From the NCBI RefSeq assembly GCF_014643735.1, contig NZ_BMKA01000001.1, positions 248,001 to 312,000 of the forward strand: a stretch of DNA of 64,000 nucleotides. Reading direction: 5' to 3'. Made by a program: the position numbers and the translations under genes. Below, piece by piece: positions 18,295 through 27,881 of the stretch. Source of the DNA: Neptunicoccus cionae (GTDB lineage: Bacteria > Pseudomonadota > Alphaproteobacteria > Rhodobacterales > Rhodobacteraceae). Numbering within the stretch: position 1 is the first letter of the stretch; every line of letters begins with the position of its first letter. The notes below the pieces were generated by a model. That model was not told where the DNA came from, did not search any database, and saw only the letters and a list, made by a program, of their open reading frames with translations.

Positions 18295-18705
18295 ATGCGC
18301 GTTTTCACCTTTTTTGCCGCACTGGCGATGGTTGGTTTCCTTTCGTTTGCACCAGCGCAGGCCCAAAACAGCGATATTGAATCGGTGATCGGGGCTCAGA
18401 TAGACTCTTTCCTGAAGGATGATTTCGAGACCGCCTTCACTTTCGCTGCACCAAATATCAAAGAGATTTTTCGCACACCGGAGCGTTTTGGCGTGATGGT
18501 GCAGCGCGGTTATCCAATGGTCCATCGTCCCGCAGAAGTGATATTCAAAGACCTGCGAGAGGAAGATGGCGTCCTGCAGCAATATGTTTCGATCATGGAC
18601 GGTCAGGGACAATATTACATCGCACGGTATTCTATGGCGCAGATTGATGGCCGATGGCAAATAAGTGGTGTCAGTATTGAACGCTCGCCAGCGGTCGGCG
18701 TGTAA
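18295..18705 (+). CDS. DUF4864 secreted protein
   Basis: A 136-residue protein with a Sec signal peptide (MRVFTFFAALAMVGFLSF, cleaved after PAQAQ) and a compact domain including IGAQIDSFLKDDFETAFTFAAPNIKEIF and RFGVMVQRGYPMV. This is the DUF4864 pattern, common in Rhodobacterales and structurally like NTF2-type proteins. A strong AGGGGAGG ribosome site precedes the ATG. Its function is unknown. Confidence 0.8.
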   Translation: MRVFTFFAALAMVGFLSFAPAQAQNSDIESVIGAQIDSFLKDDFETAFTFAAPNIKEIFRTPERFGVMVQRGYPMVHRPAEVIFKDLREEDGVLQQYVSIMDGQGQYYIARYSMAQIDGRWQISGVSIERSPAVGV

Positions 18706-18860
18706 AAGCCGTTACGGCTCCGCACGCCGCGGTCACATCCTGTTTAGTCCAATTTGTTAACTCTCAGTTTGGTTGCGGTGAATTGCGCCGCATGCAGCTT
18801 AAACCGTCTTGCGCCCAGCTTGACGGCTTTGCTTATCCGCGGGATTTGAGAGGAACTAAT

Positions 18861-21155
18861 ATGAACAAAGCATTAACTGACGGTTTGCAACTGATGCCCC
18901 CGGCGTTCAATTTCGGGCTGGACGTCTGGTCGAGCGAGGACGGTACGCCGGGCACCGACACGTACGATGGATCCGCAAACGCCACCCTGATCGCCGCGGA
19001 TGCGGACTTTGGCGACTGCCTTGAACTGCTGAAAACCAACAGTACCCAGAGCTTGCGCTACACCGGTGATACGCCGTTAGAGCCTGGCTGTTATTGGCAG
19101 ATAAGGGCGCGAGTGAAGGCCGTGAGTGGACCGCTACCTTCTGTACGTATTGCCGCGTGGGCGGGTAAAAGTGGCGGGAACCATCTTTTAGGTGTGGTTG
19201 AAACGGGGCCTTCCAAGGCGCTTGAAAATTATGGTGAAGTGGTTGAGATCTCGGCAATAGTCGGCTCTGGGGATCGGGGTGGGGTGGATATGGTCTGGGG
19301 GCATGAAGCCGTCTTCGGGCATTTCGGCATTGATCTGACGGGTGTGAATGATGGTGTGGTGCGGATCGATGATCTGATTATTGAGGACGTGAGCAGCATT
19401 TACACACGCTCTATGCTGGACGTGGTCGATGTAACTGACTTTGGCGCTGTGGGGGATGGCAGCACCGATAACGTGGCTGCCTTTGAAGCTGCGGATGCGG
19501 TGGCCGCCGGGCGGACGGTTTTGGTGCCGGACGGTGTTTTTTACCTTAACAGTTCTATCACAATTGCATCTGAAATACGTTTTCATGGCACGGTTGAGAT
19601 GCCTGATGATGCCCTTTTCCAACTTTTACAAAATTTTGATTATCCCACCTATTTCACCGCTTTCGGGGACGAGGAACTGGCATTTAAGAAGGCGGTACAG
19701 GCGTTGTTTAACTTTACCGATCACGATTCACTTGACCTGCAAGGGCGGTCTGTTGACATCAGCGCGCCGATTGATGTGCAGGCAGCAGTGGGGAACAAAA
19801 GCTCTTATTCTACACGGCGGGTGATCCGGAATGGCAGGATTGCGGCGTCTTCCAGTGCGGATTGGGATGTCAGTTCAGTTACGCGCACCGCGACTTATGA
19901 TGCGGAAGACCCTTATATCCTGTCCGGTGTGCCTAATCCTGCGGGAGTGGTGGCGGGATCGCTGGTGACGGGCAGCGGTGTCGGGCGGGAAATCTATGTG
20001 CGAAACGTGGATGTGGGGACTGGGAAAATCACCTTGTCGAACCCGCTGTGGGCTGCCCCGACGAGCCAGAGTTATACCTTTACGCGATTCAAATATATGC
20101 TCGATTTCTCTGGATTCACCAGTCTGGCGCGGTTTACGTTAGAGAATATGGAATTCGCCTGCAACGGTCGCTCCAGCGGTGTCCTGCTTGCCGATACCGG
20201 TTTGATTTTCCACGTAAAAGATTGCTTTTTCACCTCTCCCAAAGATCGCGGGCTGACGTCTGCGGGGCGGGGCTGTGCAGGAATGATGCTGGATCGCAAT
20301 CAATGGTTGTCGAACGAGCAGCCGCTGGCGGTGTCCAACCGCGAAAGTATCGGCTTTAACTGCAACAGTAACGATTTGAAATTGCGGCATAACAGGGCGT
20401 TAAGGTTTTTGCATTGGGCCGTGATCGGCGGGTCCGGTGCAATCGTTTCCGGCAACCATTTCTTTCAGGACGATGCGACCGGGGGCAATATCCGGTCGGC
20501 GGGGATCGTCATAACCAATAACCACCCGAAGATGACTGTCGTTGGAAATTATGTGGACAACGCCTTTATCGATTGGACGAATGAACATGATGCCACCCCC
20601 AGTATCACCAGCGGGTTTTCCTTTGGCGGGCTGACGATCACAGGCAACCATTTCACAGCTTCCGGCACCGCTGCCTGGTTTCGGTGGCTTTCGCTAAAAC
20701 CCCACGGGACAGGGCATTTTATCAATGGGCTGAACATCAGTGGCAACGTGTTCAAAGCGTTTAACGGCCCGTCCTTGCAGCGGGTAGAGATGGTGGATGA
20801 TGCCGTTGCCACCTTGGACAGCAGCAAATTTCGCAACATTACGGTGGAGGGAAATACGTTTAACAACGTGGATGCTCCGTTTATGAACCCGGCCACGGTA
20901 GAGGTCAGTCGCAACGCAGTGGATGACAGTTGGCGCACCAGTTTGAACCAGCACATGCCATTTGACGGGCAGGCCCGATACGTGACGGCGTTGGTGCCTG
21001 ACGGTGCCATCCGGAACGGGTCTAACAGCAAAATCTACACGCAACCCTACTGCGAGGGAGGTGTTGGCACAGACGGAAAAAGCTTTGATATCAATTGGTC
21101 GGAGGCTGCAAAGGGGACTGTGCGGGCAACTGTTCGGTGTGACGACACGATCTAG
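18861..21155 (+). CDS. Right-handed beta-helix protein (pectate lyase superfamily, GH28-like)
   Basis: A 764-residue protein. After an N-terminal carbohydrate-binding-like beta-sandwich (about residues 15-170), the segment DVTDFGAVGDGSTDNVAAF marks the start of a Pectate_lyase_3 beta-helix. Repeated Asn/Ile/Val turns follow to about residue 690 (for example GNHFTASGTA, GNVFKAF, GNTFNNV). No signal peptide is visible, which is odd for an extracellular polysaccharide-degrading or phage-tailspike fold. The ATG is preceded by GAGAGGA. It could act on the cell's own exopolysaccharide or be exported by a non-Sec route; the substrate is unknown. Confidence 0.78.
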   Translation: MNKALTDGLQLMPPAFNFGLDVWSSEDGTPGTDTYDGSANATLIAADADFGDCLELLKTNSTQSLRYTGDTPLEPGCYWQIRARVKAVSGPLPSVRIAAWAGKSGGNHLLGVVETGPSKALENYGEVVEISAIVGSGDRGGVDMVWGHEAVFGHFGIDLTGVNDGVVRIDDLIIEDVSSIYTRSMLDVVDVTDFGAVGDGSTDNVAAFEAADAVAAGRTVLVPDGVFYLNSSITIASEIRFHGTVEMPDDALFQLLQNFDYPTYFTAFGDEELAFKKAVQALFNFTDHDSLDLQGRSVDISAPIDVQAAVGNKSSYSTRRVIRNGRIAASSSADWDVSSVTRTATYDAEDPYILSGVPNPAGVVAGSLVTGSGVGREIYVRNVDVGTGKITLSNPLWAAPTSQSYTFTRFKYMLDFSGFTSLARFTLENMEFACNGRSSGVLLADTGLIFHVKDCFFTSPKDRGLTSAGRGCAGMMLDRNQWLSNEQPLAVSNRESIGFNCNSNDLKLRHNRALRFLHWAVIGGSGAIVSGNHFFQDDATGGNIRSAGIVITNNHPKMTVVGNYVDNAFIDWTNEHDATPSITSGFSFGGLTITGNHFTASGTAAWFRWLSLKPHGTGHFINGLNISGNVFKAFNGPSLQRVEMVDDAVATLDSSKFRNITVEGNTFNNVDAPFMNPATVEVSRNAVDDSWRTSLNQHMPFDGQARYVTALVPDGAIRNGSNSKIYTQPYCEGGVGTDGKSFDINWSEAAKGTVRATVRCDDTI

Positions 21156-21182
21156 GCACCCTTTTGCATATGCTGGAGATTT

Positions 21183-21212
21183 GGCCCGCCCTTCGAAATA
21201 GGGCGGGCCGCA
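21183..21212. terminator. Strong hairpin between convergent genes
   Basis: GGCCCGCCC at 21183 pairs perfectly with GGGCGGGCC at 21201 around a nine-base loop. It lies between the beta-helix gene and uvrB stops and can serve either strand, though the T-runs are weak. Confidence 0.6.
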
Positions 21213-21224
21213 ATCAGTACGGCG

Positions 21225-23408
21225 CTAGAATTTGCGTTTCTGGCTTTTTCCTTTGTACACCCGGGTTCCGGCCTTGCCAGCGGTAGAACGTCCTTTGGAT
21301 TTCTGCGCCGCGTCAGACGCTGCCTCTACCGCAGATTGGCGGGCGAGCGGATCATCCGCAACTGCCAGTTCCACGGCTTCAAGCCGCTTTACTTCGTCCC
21401 GCAAACGGGCTGCCTCTTCGAATTCGAGATTTTCCGCGGCTTTCAGCATATCCTTGCGCAGCCCGTCCAGATGTGCCTGAAGGTTCGCGCCAACCATCGG
21501 TTTGTCGATCTTTGCAGTAACGCGCGACATATCGGTGTCGCCCTCGTAAAGACCGGACAGCACGTCATCGACGTTCTTTTTAACAGTTTCGGGCGTAATC
21601 CCGTGTTCCACGTTGTAAGCGTGCTGTTTCTCGCGACGCCGGTTGGTTTCACCAAGCGCGCGCTCCATAGACCCGGTGATCCGGTCGGCATACATAATTA
21701 CACGACCCTCAGCATTCCGCGCGGCCCGTCCGATTGTCTGCACAAGAGAGGTTTCAGAGCGTAGAAAACCCTCCTTATCCGCATCCAAAATCGCCACAAG
21801 TCGACACTCGGGGATGTCCAGCCCCTCTCGCAAGAGGTTGATCCCGATCAAAACGTCGAACGTGCCGAGCCGCAAATCCCGAAGGATTTCAATTCGTTCC
21901 AGTGTATCAATGTCCGAGTGCATGTAGCGCACGCGAATGCCCTGTTCGTGCATGTATTCGGTCAGATCTTCGGCCATGCGTTTGGTCAGGGTCGTCACCA
22001 ACACGCGACCGCCTTCTTGCGCGACCTTGCGCACCTCATCCAGCAGATCATCCACCTGCGTGTCCACAGGGCGAATTTCGACCGGCGGATCAAGCAATCC
22101 TGTCGGGCGAATAATCTGTTCGGCAAAGACACCGCCGGATTGTTCCAGCTCCCACTTTTGGGGGGTGGCGGAAACAAACACCGATTGCGGGCGCATCGCG
22201 TCCCATTCCTCAAATTTCAGTGGCCTGTTGTCCATGCAGGACGGCAGGCGGAATCCATGTTCTGCGAGTGTGAATTTTCGCCGGTAGTCGCCCTTGTACA
22301 TGCCGCCGATTTGGGGGACAGACACATGGGATTCATCAGCGAAAACAATGGCGTTATCCGGGATGTATTCGAACAGTGTGGGCGGCGGTTCACCGGGCGC
22401 CCGTCCCGTCAGATAGCGGGAGTAGTTCTCAATGCCGTTGCAAACGCCGGTCGCTTCAAGCATCTCAAGATCGAAATTCGTACGTTGCTCCAGTCGTTGC
22501 GCCTCTAGTAGTTTTCCTTCGCTTTCCAGTTGTTTGAGCCTGATTTTCAGCTCTTCCTTAATCTTCTTGATCGCCTGGTTCATGGTCGGACGCGGGGTCA
22601 CGTAGTGGCTGTTGGCGTAGACGCGAACCTTATCCAGACTAGTGTGCTTTTCACCAGTCAACGTGTCAAATTCTACGATACTTTCCAGTTCTTCGCCGAA
22701 GAAAGACAGCCGCCATCCGCGATCTTCAAGGTGGGCCGGCCAGATTTCCAGGCTGTCACCTCGCACCCGAAAGGAACCGCGTGTGAAAGCATTGTCGTTC
22801 CGCTTGTACTGTTGTGCGACGAGATCGGCCATAACCGCGCGCTGGTCATAGTCTTGCCCCGTCAGCAAATCCAGTGTCATCGCAGTGTAAGTTTCGACCG
22901 ACCCGATACCGTAGATGCAAGACACGGATGCCACAATAATCACATCGTCCCGCTCCATGAGGGCGCGGGTGGCAGAGTGGCGCATCCGGTCAATTTGTTC
23001 GTTTATCTGGCTCTCTTTCTCAATATAGGTGTCTGACCGCGCAACGTAGGCTTCTGGTTGGTAATAATCGTAGAAGCTGACGAAATACTCCACTGCATTA
23101 TCTGGAAAAAACGATTTAAATTCGCCGTATAGTTGCGCTGCGAGAGTCTTGTTGGGGGCCAGAATGATCGCAGGCCGTTGAGTTTCCTCAATAACTTTGG
23201 CCATCGTGAATGTCTTGCCGGTTCCGGTCGCCCCCAGAAGTACCTGATTTTGTTCGCCCTCATGCACGCCGGCAACCAGTTCGCGAATGGCTGTTGGCTG
23301 GTCTCCGGCGGGGCTGAACTCCGTGTGCATGACGATTTTACGCCCACCTTCAAGCTTCCCGCGATGCTGAGGGACCGGTGTGGTTACAGGCATTTGCATT
23401 TCACTCAT
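21225..23408 (-). CDS. uvrB: UvrABC excinuclease subunit B
   Basis: Damage-verification helicase of nucleotide excision repair. Walker A is GATGTGKT, the DEAD-like box is DESH, the DNA-wedging beta-hairpin region is [20 protein letters not shown], and the C-terminal UVR domain is [16 protein letters not shown]. The extra C-terminal tail (about 50 residues, Lys/Ser/Gly-rich) is longer than in E. coli UvrB but common in alphaproteobacteria. ATG at 23408 follows AAAGGAG; the 16 in-frame codons upstream are not expected in the product. I found no convincing alphaproteobacterial LexA box before it. Confidence 0.97.
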   Translation of the reverse strand: MSEMQMPVTTPVPQHRGKLEGGRKIVMHTEFSPAGDQPTAIRELVAGVHEGEQNQVLLGATGTGKTFTMAKVIEETQRPAIILAPNKTLAAQLYGEFKSFFPDNAVEYFVSFYDYYQPEAYVARSDTYIEKESQINEQIDRMRHSATRALMERDDVIIVASVSCIYGIGSVETYTAMTLDLLTGQDYDQRAVMADLVAQQYKRNDNAFTRGSFRVRGDSLEIWPAHLEDRGWRLSFFGEELESIVEFDTLTGEKHTSLDKVRVYANSHYVTPRPTMNQAIKKIKEELKIRLKQLESEGKLLEAQRLEQRTNFDLEMLEATGVCNGIENYSRYLTGRAPGEPPPTLFEYIPDNAIVFADESHVSVPQIGGMYKGDYRRKFTLAEHGFRLPSCMDNRPLKFEEWDAMRPQSVFVSATPQKWELEQSGGVFAEQIIRPTGLLDPPVEIRPVDTQVDDLLDEVRKVAQEGGRVLVTTLTKRMAEDLTEYMHEQGIRVRYMHSDIDTLERIEILRDLRLGTFDVLIGINLLREGLDIPECRLVAILDADKEGFLRSETSLVQTIGRAARNAEGRVIMYADRITGSMERALGETNRRREKQHAYNVEHGITPETVKKNVDDVLSGLYEGDTDMSRVTAKIDKPMVGANLQAHLDGLRKDMLKAAENLEFEEAARLRDEVKRLEAVELAVADDPLARQSAVEAASDAAQKSKGRSTAGKAGTRVYKGKSQKRKF

Positions 23409-23456
23409 GGAGACTCCTTTGACGCCAATAGATGATCGTCTTTTGTTCCCGTTCAA

Positions 23457-23946
23457 GGCTTCAATAGGCGATTTTCTGGGCTTTCACCATTCCTTCGGCA
23501 ATATGCCTGATATCTGATGACAGTTTTTGTCAGTACGTACAGTCATTTTTCTTGATTGGTTAACCATTTGTTTACTTCTCGTCAGAATAGTGAAGGAGGT
23601 CGGACCCATCCCGACCAAAGTGGCAGGTATCCATGAATCGGGCAGTAACGAGTAGGGCGCCTTGCGCAATTCAGAGTTGTTAGTGCGCATTAAATGCAAC
23701 CTTTTGGGATATTTGTGATTGCTATTTGGGTGAATAGATGCCTGAATAGCCTTGCAAGCAGCAAGAACGGCTATCGATCGGGTGCATACCCACCACCCAC
23801 CCCTCACTCCCTGTGTCCGGTCGATAGCCACCCTTCAACTTCCGCATCTTTTTAATATTTGGAACCGGCCCGGTTTTTCGGGACCTGTACATCATTTGGT
23901 AACCTCTCGCCTCTAACCTGATGGTGAACAATCGCTGGGGCGATGT
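23457..23946. other. Intergenic region upstream of uvrB and of a histidine kinase gene
   Basis: About 490 bases between two divergent genes, without a convincing protein gene. It holds GGTCGG/CCGACC at about 23599-23618 after an AAGGAGGT, and a long-stem hairpin with a C-rich loop at 23769-23829, listed separately as a possible small RNA. Confidence 0.6.
23769..23829 (+). ncRNA. Candidate structured small RNA or leader element
   Basis: A 13-base stem (GGCTATCGATCGG with CCGGTCGATAGCC, one G-U pair) closes a loop of about 35 bases with a pyrimidine-rich run CCCACCACCCACCCCTCACT. A CATCTTTTT follows within 25 bases. C-rich single-stranded loops are used by alphaproteobacterial small RNAs to mask ribosome sites. 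The structure is visible; that it is transcribed is inference. Confidence 0.35.
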
Positions 23947-25266
23947 ATGCAATCTATTGGTAGATATCTAAATAACCTTGGTTTCATGGCTGTCATTGCC
24001 GGATTGGCTGTCGCGGCTCTGATTTTGGCGGCTCTCACCAACTGGACAGCGCCACGGGTGGAACGGGATCTCGCCTCCGAATTAGCGGCTGGAATGTTAA
24101 CCTTCGAGCAGGAATTGGGGTATGGGGGGCTGATCCACAACTTTAAAAACTACCTTCTGCGCCCGGATGAAACAGCCTATCGTGATGCGGCGAAAAAAAA
24201 TGTGGATCGCCTTTTCACAGAATTGGAAGGACTATCTAAACTGGTTCAACAGCTTGATATGATGCTCGATTTCGAAACCACGAGGAGAGTTATTAACAAG
24301 TATTCTCTAGCAATTGATCGCATTACAGCACTACACGGCCAAGGTCTCGCGGTTACGCAGATAGATGAACGGGTGCGAATCGACGACAGTTCAGCCTTTG
24401 AAAATATCGAACAAGTCGCCACCGCAGCGCGCGAAATACTGGCATTCCGCGCGTCTGAACAGGCGTCGCGAACTGCGGGATTAATTAGGTCAATCTTTCT
24501 GCTTATCGGTGCATTTTTAGTTTCGGTGGGGATTGTATTCGTTTTTCTGATAACAGACCGTCGCCGGCGCGCACGGGAACTGACTGCGGCGCATAACTAT
24601 GCTGACGATTTGGAGGATATGGCACGTATTGCGACCCATGACATCCGTTCCCCGCTCAAGCAAATTGCATTTCTGGTACAAGAGGTGATTACCGATTGCT
24701 CCGAGAATGCCGGCCGGTTGAGCCTGGAAAGCAGGGAAGATCTTGACCTTATCCGGCAAAGAACCCTTCGGATAGACGCGTTGGTCGAAGGCACTTTGGG
24801 CCTGATGCGGACGAGTGCGCTTGCGGATCGGGTAGAGGTTGTAGACCTGCGCGTGCTTGTGCGCTCGATTGTAGAAATTGATGCGCCGCCTCATCTTCCG
24901 GTGAATATTGAAGGGGGGGATAAAATACGTGTCGATAAAGCCAAACTGACCGTTGTTTTACGCAACCTGATCTCTAACGCCGTAAAACATGGGACGTCGG
25001 CTAACCCGAACCTTTTGATCCGTTTGGTGCAGAAAAAGCAGACAGTTGAAATATCAGTGGAAGACAATGGACCTGGTATTGCAGAGCAGCATCGGGAACG
25101 TATCTTCACCCTGTTTGCCACTCTGGATGAAACGGGGCAGGACGATGATGTTGCTGGAATTGGCTTGCCGATGGTCCGCAAAATCGTGCGAAGACTGGGC
25201 GGGGAAATCGTCGTGGCGGGATCCACTTTGGGCGGGGCGGCCTTTTGTGTCACCCTGCCGCGTTGA
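23947..25266 (+). CDS. Membrane-bound sensor histidine kinase
   Basis: A two-component sensor of 439 residues. TM1 is about residues 14-31, a periplasmic helical domain runs to about 179, and TM2 is about 180-203. The dimerisation domain carries the phospho-accepting His231 in ATHDIRSPLKQI, and the ATPase domain has N-box NLISNAVKHG, G1 DNGPGI and G2 GIGLPMV. The periplasmic region has no Cache or PAS signature I can name. No response regulator is adjacent, so this is an orphan whose partner and signal are unknown. Confidence 0.85.
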   Translation: MQSIGRYLNNLGFMAVIAGLAVAALILAALTNWTAPRVERDLASELAAGMLTFEQELGYGGLIHNFKNYLLRPDETAYRDAAKKNVDRLFTELEGLSKLVQQLDMMLDFETTRRVINKYSLAIDRITALHGQGLAVTQIDERVRIDDSSAFENIEQVATAAREILAFRASEQASRTAGLIRSIFLLIGAFLVSVGIVFVFLITDRRRRARELTAAHNYADDLEDMARIATHDIRSPLKQIAFLVQEVITDCSENAGRLSLESREDLDLIRQRTLRIDALVEGTLGLMRTSALADRVEVVDLRVLVRSIVEIDAPPHLPVNIEGGDKIRVDKAKLTVVLRNLISNAVKHGTSANPNLLIRLVQKKQTVEISVEDNGPGIAEQHRERIFTLFATLDETGQDDDVAGIGLPMVRKIVRRLGGEIVVAGSTLGGAAFCVTLPR

Positions 25267-25408
25267 TTATATATGTGCAAACTCGGTACAAGGCGCTATT
25301 ATACGGGTGAATAATGATGCGAAATGCAACGCAGAGCGGCGCATTTTACCTTTTGTCAGTGCAGATAATGCGCTAGATCATCCCAAAACGGGAAAGTTAA
25401 GGATACCC

Positions 25409-25720
25409 ATGCTGGCACGAATTTACCAACCTGCACGCAATGCCATGACATCTGGTCAGGCAAAAACGAAAAACTGGGTTCTGGAATTCAGCCCGCAAGA
25501 GCCGCGCCAGATTGATCCGCTGATGGGCTGGACCAGCTCTGGCGACATGAATAGCCAAATCCGCTTGATGTTTGACAGCAAGGAAGCGGCTGTCGATTAC
25601 GCCTCTTCCAATGGCATTCCTTTCACAATCGTGGACCCGAAAAATCGCAAGCAAAACGTGCGCAGTGGTGGGTACGGTGACAACTTTGCCACTAACCGGC
25701 GGGTGGTCTGGACCCACTGA
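25409..25720 (+). CDS. ETC complex I subunit-like protein (NDUFS4-type accessory)
   Basis: A 103-residue homologue of the mitochondrial complex I accessory subunit NDUFS4, retained in alphaproteobacteria. MLARIYQPARNAMTSGQAKTKNW, WVLEF, PLMGWTSSGD, FDSKEAAVDYA and YGDNFATNRR follow the family consensus. It is expected at the peripheral arm of NADH dehydrogenase, on the cytoplasmic side. The ATG is preceded by AAGGA. It lies far from any nuo operon, as is usual. tRNA-Arg follows immediately. Confidence 0.92.
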   Translation: MLARIYQPARNAMTSGQAKTKNWVLEFSPQEPRQIDPLMGWTSSGDMNSQIRLMFDSKEAAVDYASSNGIPFTIVDPKNRKQNVRSGGYGDNFATNRRVVWTH

Positions 25721-25763
25721 AGGGCTTGCAAATCACACGATTTTTGGCCAGAAGGCCCATAAC

Positions 25764-25840
25764 GGTCCCATAGCTCAACTGGATAGAGCATCTGCCTTCT
25801 AAGCAGAGGGTTTCAGGTTCGAGTCCTGATGGGATCGCCA
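25764..25840 (+). tRNA. tRNA-Arg (anticodon TCT)
   Basis: A 77-base cloverleaf: acceptor arms GGTCCCA and TGGGATC (one G-U pair), D stem GCTC/GAGC, anticodon stem TCTGC/GCAGA with loop CTTCTAA, T stem TCAGG/CCTGA with TTCGAGT, discriminator G and an encoded CCA. The anticodon TCT reads AGA and AGG. No intron is present. tRNA genes are common integration sites, and a decayed gene lies just downstream. Confidence 0.97.
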
Positions 25841-26711
25841 GCCCTTCTTTAAAACGTCCCGTACGGCTGCGTGAAACAGGTTCTACCCGCGATTGCAGAG
25901 CATGGTCCTGTCTACGTCCAAACGGGATCGTGCAGCATCTACCCAAATGATGCGCTTTCTAGCCGCGATTAATGCCCACGCCGCTGATGCGGTAAACCTG
26001 GCACGGTTCCGGACGGCAATCTCCCCCATTGTTGTCAGGCGATAATAATCTCTTTTTTACCGCGGGCCTGACCCGCAAGCTGGGAAAACGTTAGGATTAG
26101 AAACGCGGCGGTACATTTTTCCGCCGCGGACGGGATCAACCGCCCGTTTTCTGTCGCTATGACCGCGTGGTCTTGGACTTTGGATCGGGGCATGACGTGC
26201 ACGATACCAACACCCGTTCCATGAAAAAACTGTCCGCGATCGCTACTCTTGGCAAAATGCACGAGCGGGAGTTGCCCTGCCAGTGCATCATCAACAACGG
26301 TGTGACAAGCGCGGAATTGCGCGCGATCATTCCTGCAATCGGTGAGTGCTGTGGCGTTCCGCTAGCTTGGGGTGTTTTCGCGCGGTCTGTAGAGTGACCG
26401 ATTCCAACGGCGCATAAACACCCTTAGTCCGAATCGGATGCGACAATCACCGGGTTGTCTCACGACAAATACGGCTGGAATTTGGCGTGATGGGCGGACA
26501 AACCTTGCCCGAGCAGCGATAATTTACTGCCCTATGACACCGTTTTGGCCGTTTAAAAATGACCATTTAAGTGAATGATCAAACAGCATTTTCCCCCTGA
26601 GGTTGTGCCTCAGATTTTTTGAAAATTAGTAGCTGTCTGATTTATTAAGGAAATATTAATTTTTGCCGCTAATTGGCCACTTTTGCAAACTAGCCTAAAT
26701 ATTAGCAAGGG
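25841..26711. other. Gene-poor region after tRNA-Arg with one recognisable relic
   Basis: 870 bases with no intact gene of recognisable type. It includes a 31-codon open stretch near 25947 and a relic of a carboxymuconolactone-decarboxylase-type gene near 26167-26397. The rest shows nothing I can assign. Confidence 0.6.
26167..26397 (+). pseudogene. Relic of a carboxymuconolactone decarboxylase-family gene
   Basis: The residues KKLSAIATLGKMHERELPCQ then IINNGVTSAELRAII, and CCGVPLAWGVFA, follow the C-terminal half of the CMD/AhpD family (compare the usual LNNGVTxEEIxEV and YxGxPxALxAF pattern). The N-terminal half, including the upstream helices, is missing and no start with a ribosome site precedes it. 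The open frame is only 76 codons. It is best read as a truncated remnant rather than a working gene. Confidence 0.5.
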
Positions 26712-26996
26712 ATGGAGGGGCCTTTGGTGGACAAGACAGCAGAACGGACCGATATGACAGTTTTCAAAGAAATCTTTGATGCGGCTTTTCAAAAGGCGGG
26801 AACGGCCCCGTCTCCTGATGACTGGACGACCTGTGTATCGATTGTAGAAATTCGGCGCACCAGCCTTGCGCTTGCAGAACAATATCGCGAGCAGGGAGAT
26901 CGGTTAAAGGTCAAACGGCTTGAAGAAAAGGCGCAAGAGTGCGAGCAGGTTTTCGCGGATCTGGCGGCCTATCTGGCAGAGGAACGGGCGGCCTGA
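26712..26996 (+). CDS. Small protein of unknown function
   Basis: A 94-residue, helix-rich product with many charged residues. It matches no family I can name. Two starts are possible: ATG at 26712, or GTG at 26727 after GGAGGGGCC, the better ribosome site, giving 89 residues. The helical pattern (EIRRTSLALAEQYREQGDRLKVKRLEEKAQEC) could be a coiled coil. It is upstream of a convergent SDR gene. Confidence 0.5.
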   Translation: MEGPLVDKTAERTDMTVFKEIFDAAFQKAGTAPSPDDWTTCVSIVEIRRTSLALAEQYREQGDRLKVKRLEEKAQECEQVFADLAAYLAEERAA

Positions 26997-27027
26997 CACG
27001 CGCCCGCTCCGGAGTTTACGGTATAGT

Positions 27028-27795
27028 TTAGCGCGGTGCCATACGGATCGCGCCATCCAGTCGGATCACCTCACCATTCAGCATCGGATTTTCTACAATA
27101 TGGGCGACGAGCGCTGCGAATTCTTTCGGGTCTCCCAGGCGGGACGGAAAAGGAACTTGCGCACCGAGGCTGTCTTGAACCTCTTGTGGTAGGCCTTCCA
27201 ACAGCGGCGTTTTGAACAGGCCCGGCGCGATTGTGGCAATGCGCACGCCTTTATCGGCCAGATCGCGTGCCATCGGTAGTGTCATTCCAACGATGCCACC
27301 CTTGGACGCGGCATAGGCCACCTGTCCGACCTGACCTTCATAGGCCGCAACCGAAGCGGTGTTGATGATCACGCCGCGCTCCCCGTCGGGTAAAGACGGA
27401 TCAGATTGCACCATGCCCGCCGCAGCGTGAGATGCGCAATAAAACGATCCCAGAAGGTTGACGCCGATCACCTTGGCAAACAGTGCCGGATCATGGGGCG
27501 CGCCTTTGGACACAGTTTTTGCGGCTGGACCGATACCGGCGCAGTTTACCAGAATGCTTTCCTGTCCTTGTACGCCCCGTGCCGCGTCGAACCCGTCGGC
27601 GACGCTGTCGGCATCAGAAACATCTACTTGCTGCCAGGACGCGCCGATCTGGGCGGCGGTGGCTGTGGCGGCGTCAGGGTTCATATCGAACAGGCAAACT
27701 TTGGCGCCAAGGCTGGCCAGATGGGTTGCAACCGCCGCACCAAGGCCCGAAGCGCCGCCGGTTACGATGGCTGATTTATTCGAAAGGCTGGTCAT
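27028..27795 (-). CDS. Short-chain dehydrogenase/reductase, 3-hydroxyacyl-CoA dehydrogenase-like
   Basis: An NAD(P)-binding Rossmann enzyme of 255 residues. The cofactor motif is TGGASGLGAAVA (GxxxGxG) at the N-terminus, and the acidic residue in LFDMN favours NAD. NCAGIGPAAKT, the catalytic Ser in INTASVAAYEGQ and Tyr-x-x-x-Lys in YAASKGG are intact. The whole resembles type II 3-hydroxyacyl-CoA (2-methyl-3-hydroxybutyryl-CoA) dehydrogenase. It is divergent from the PcaD-like gene, with about 85 bases between the chosen starts. Confidence 0.85.
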   Translation of the reverse strand: MTSLSNKSAIVTGGASGLGAAVATHLASLGAKVCLFDMNPDAATATAAQIGASWQQVDVSDADSVADGFDAARGVQGQESILVNCAGIGPAAKTVSKGAPHDPALFAKVIGVNLLGSFYCASHAAAGMVQSDPSLPDGERGVIINTASVAAYEGQVGQVAYAASKGGIVGMTLPMARDLADKGVRIATIAPGLFKTPLLEGLPQEVQDSLGAQVPFPSRLGDPKEFAALVAHIVENPMLNGEVIRLDGAIRMAPR

Positions 27796-27881
27796 TATCG
27801 CATATCCTTGAATGTTGTTTTCTGGGGGTCTTTATGAAAGATGTGAACGACAAAGTACAACAGGGGAAAGGACGCGGTGTC

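Noticed and set aside
23409-23470. Possible LexA (SOS) box before uvrB: GTTC repeats
   Set aside because: The two GTTC units are separated by only two bases; the alphaproteobacterial box needs GTTC-N7-GTTC, so it does not fit.
23632-23682. Sixteen-codon open frame after an AAGGAGGT, as a leader peptide
   Set aside because: The ATG is about 30 bases from the ribosome site, too far for use, and the residues show no attenuation pattern.
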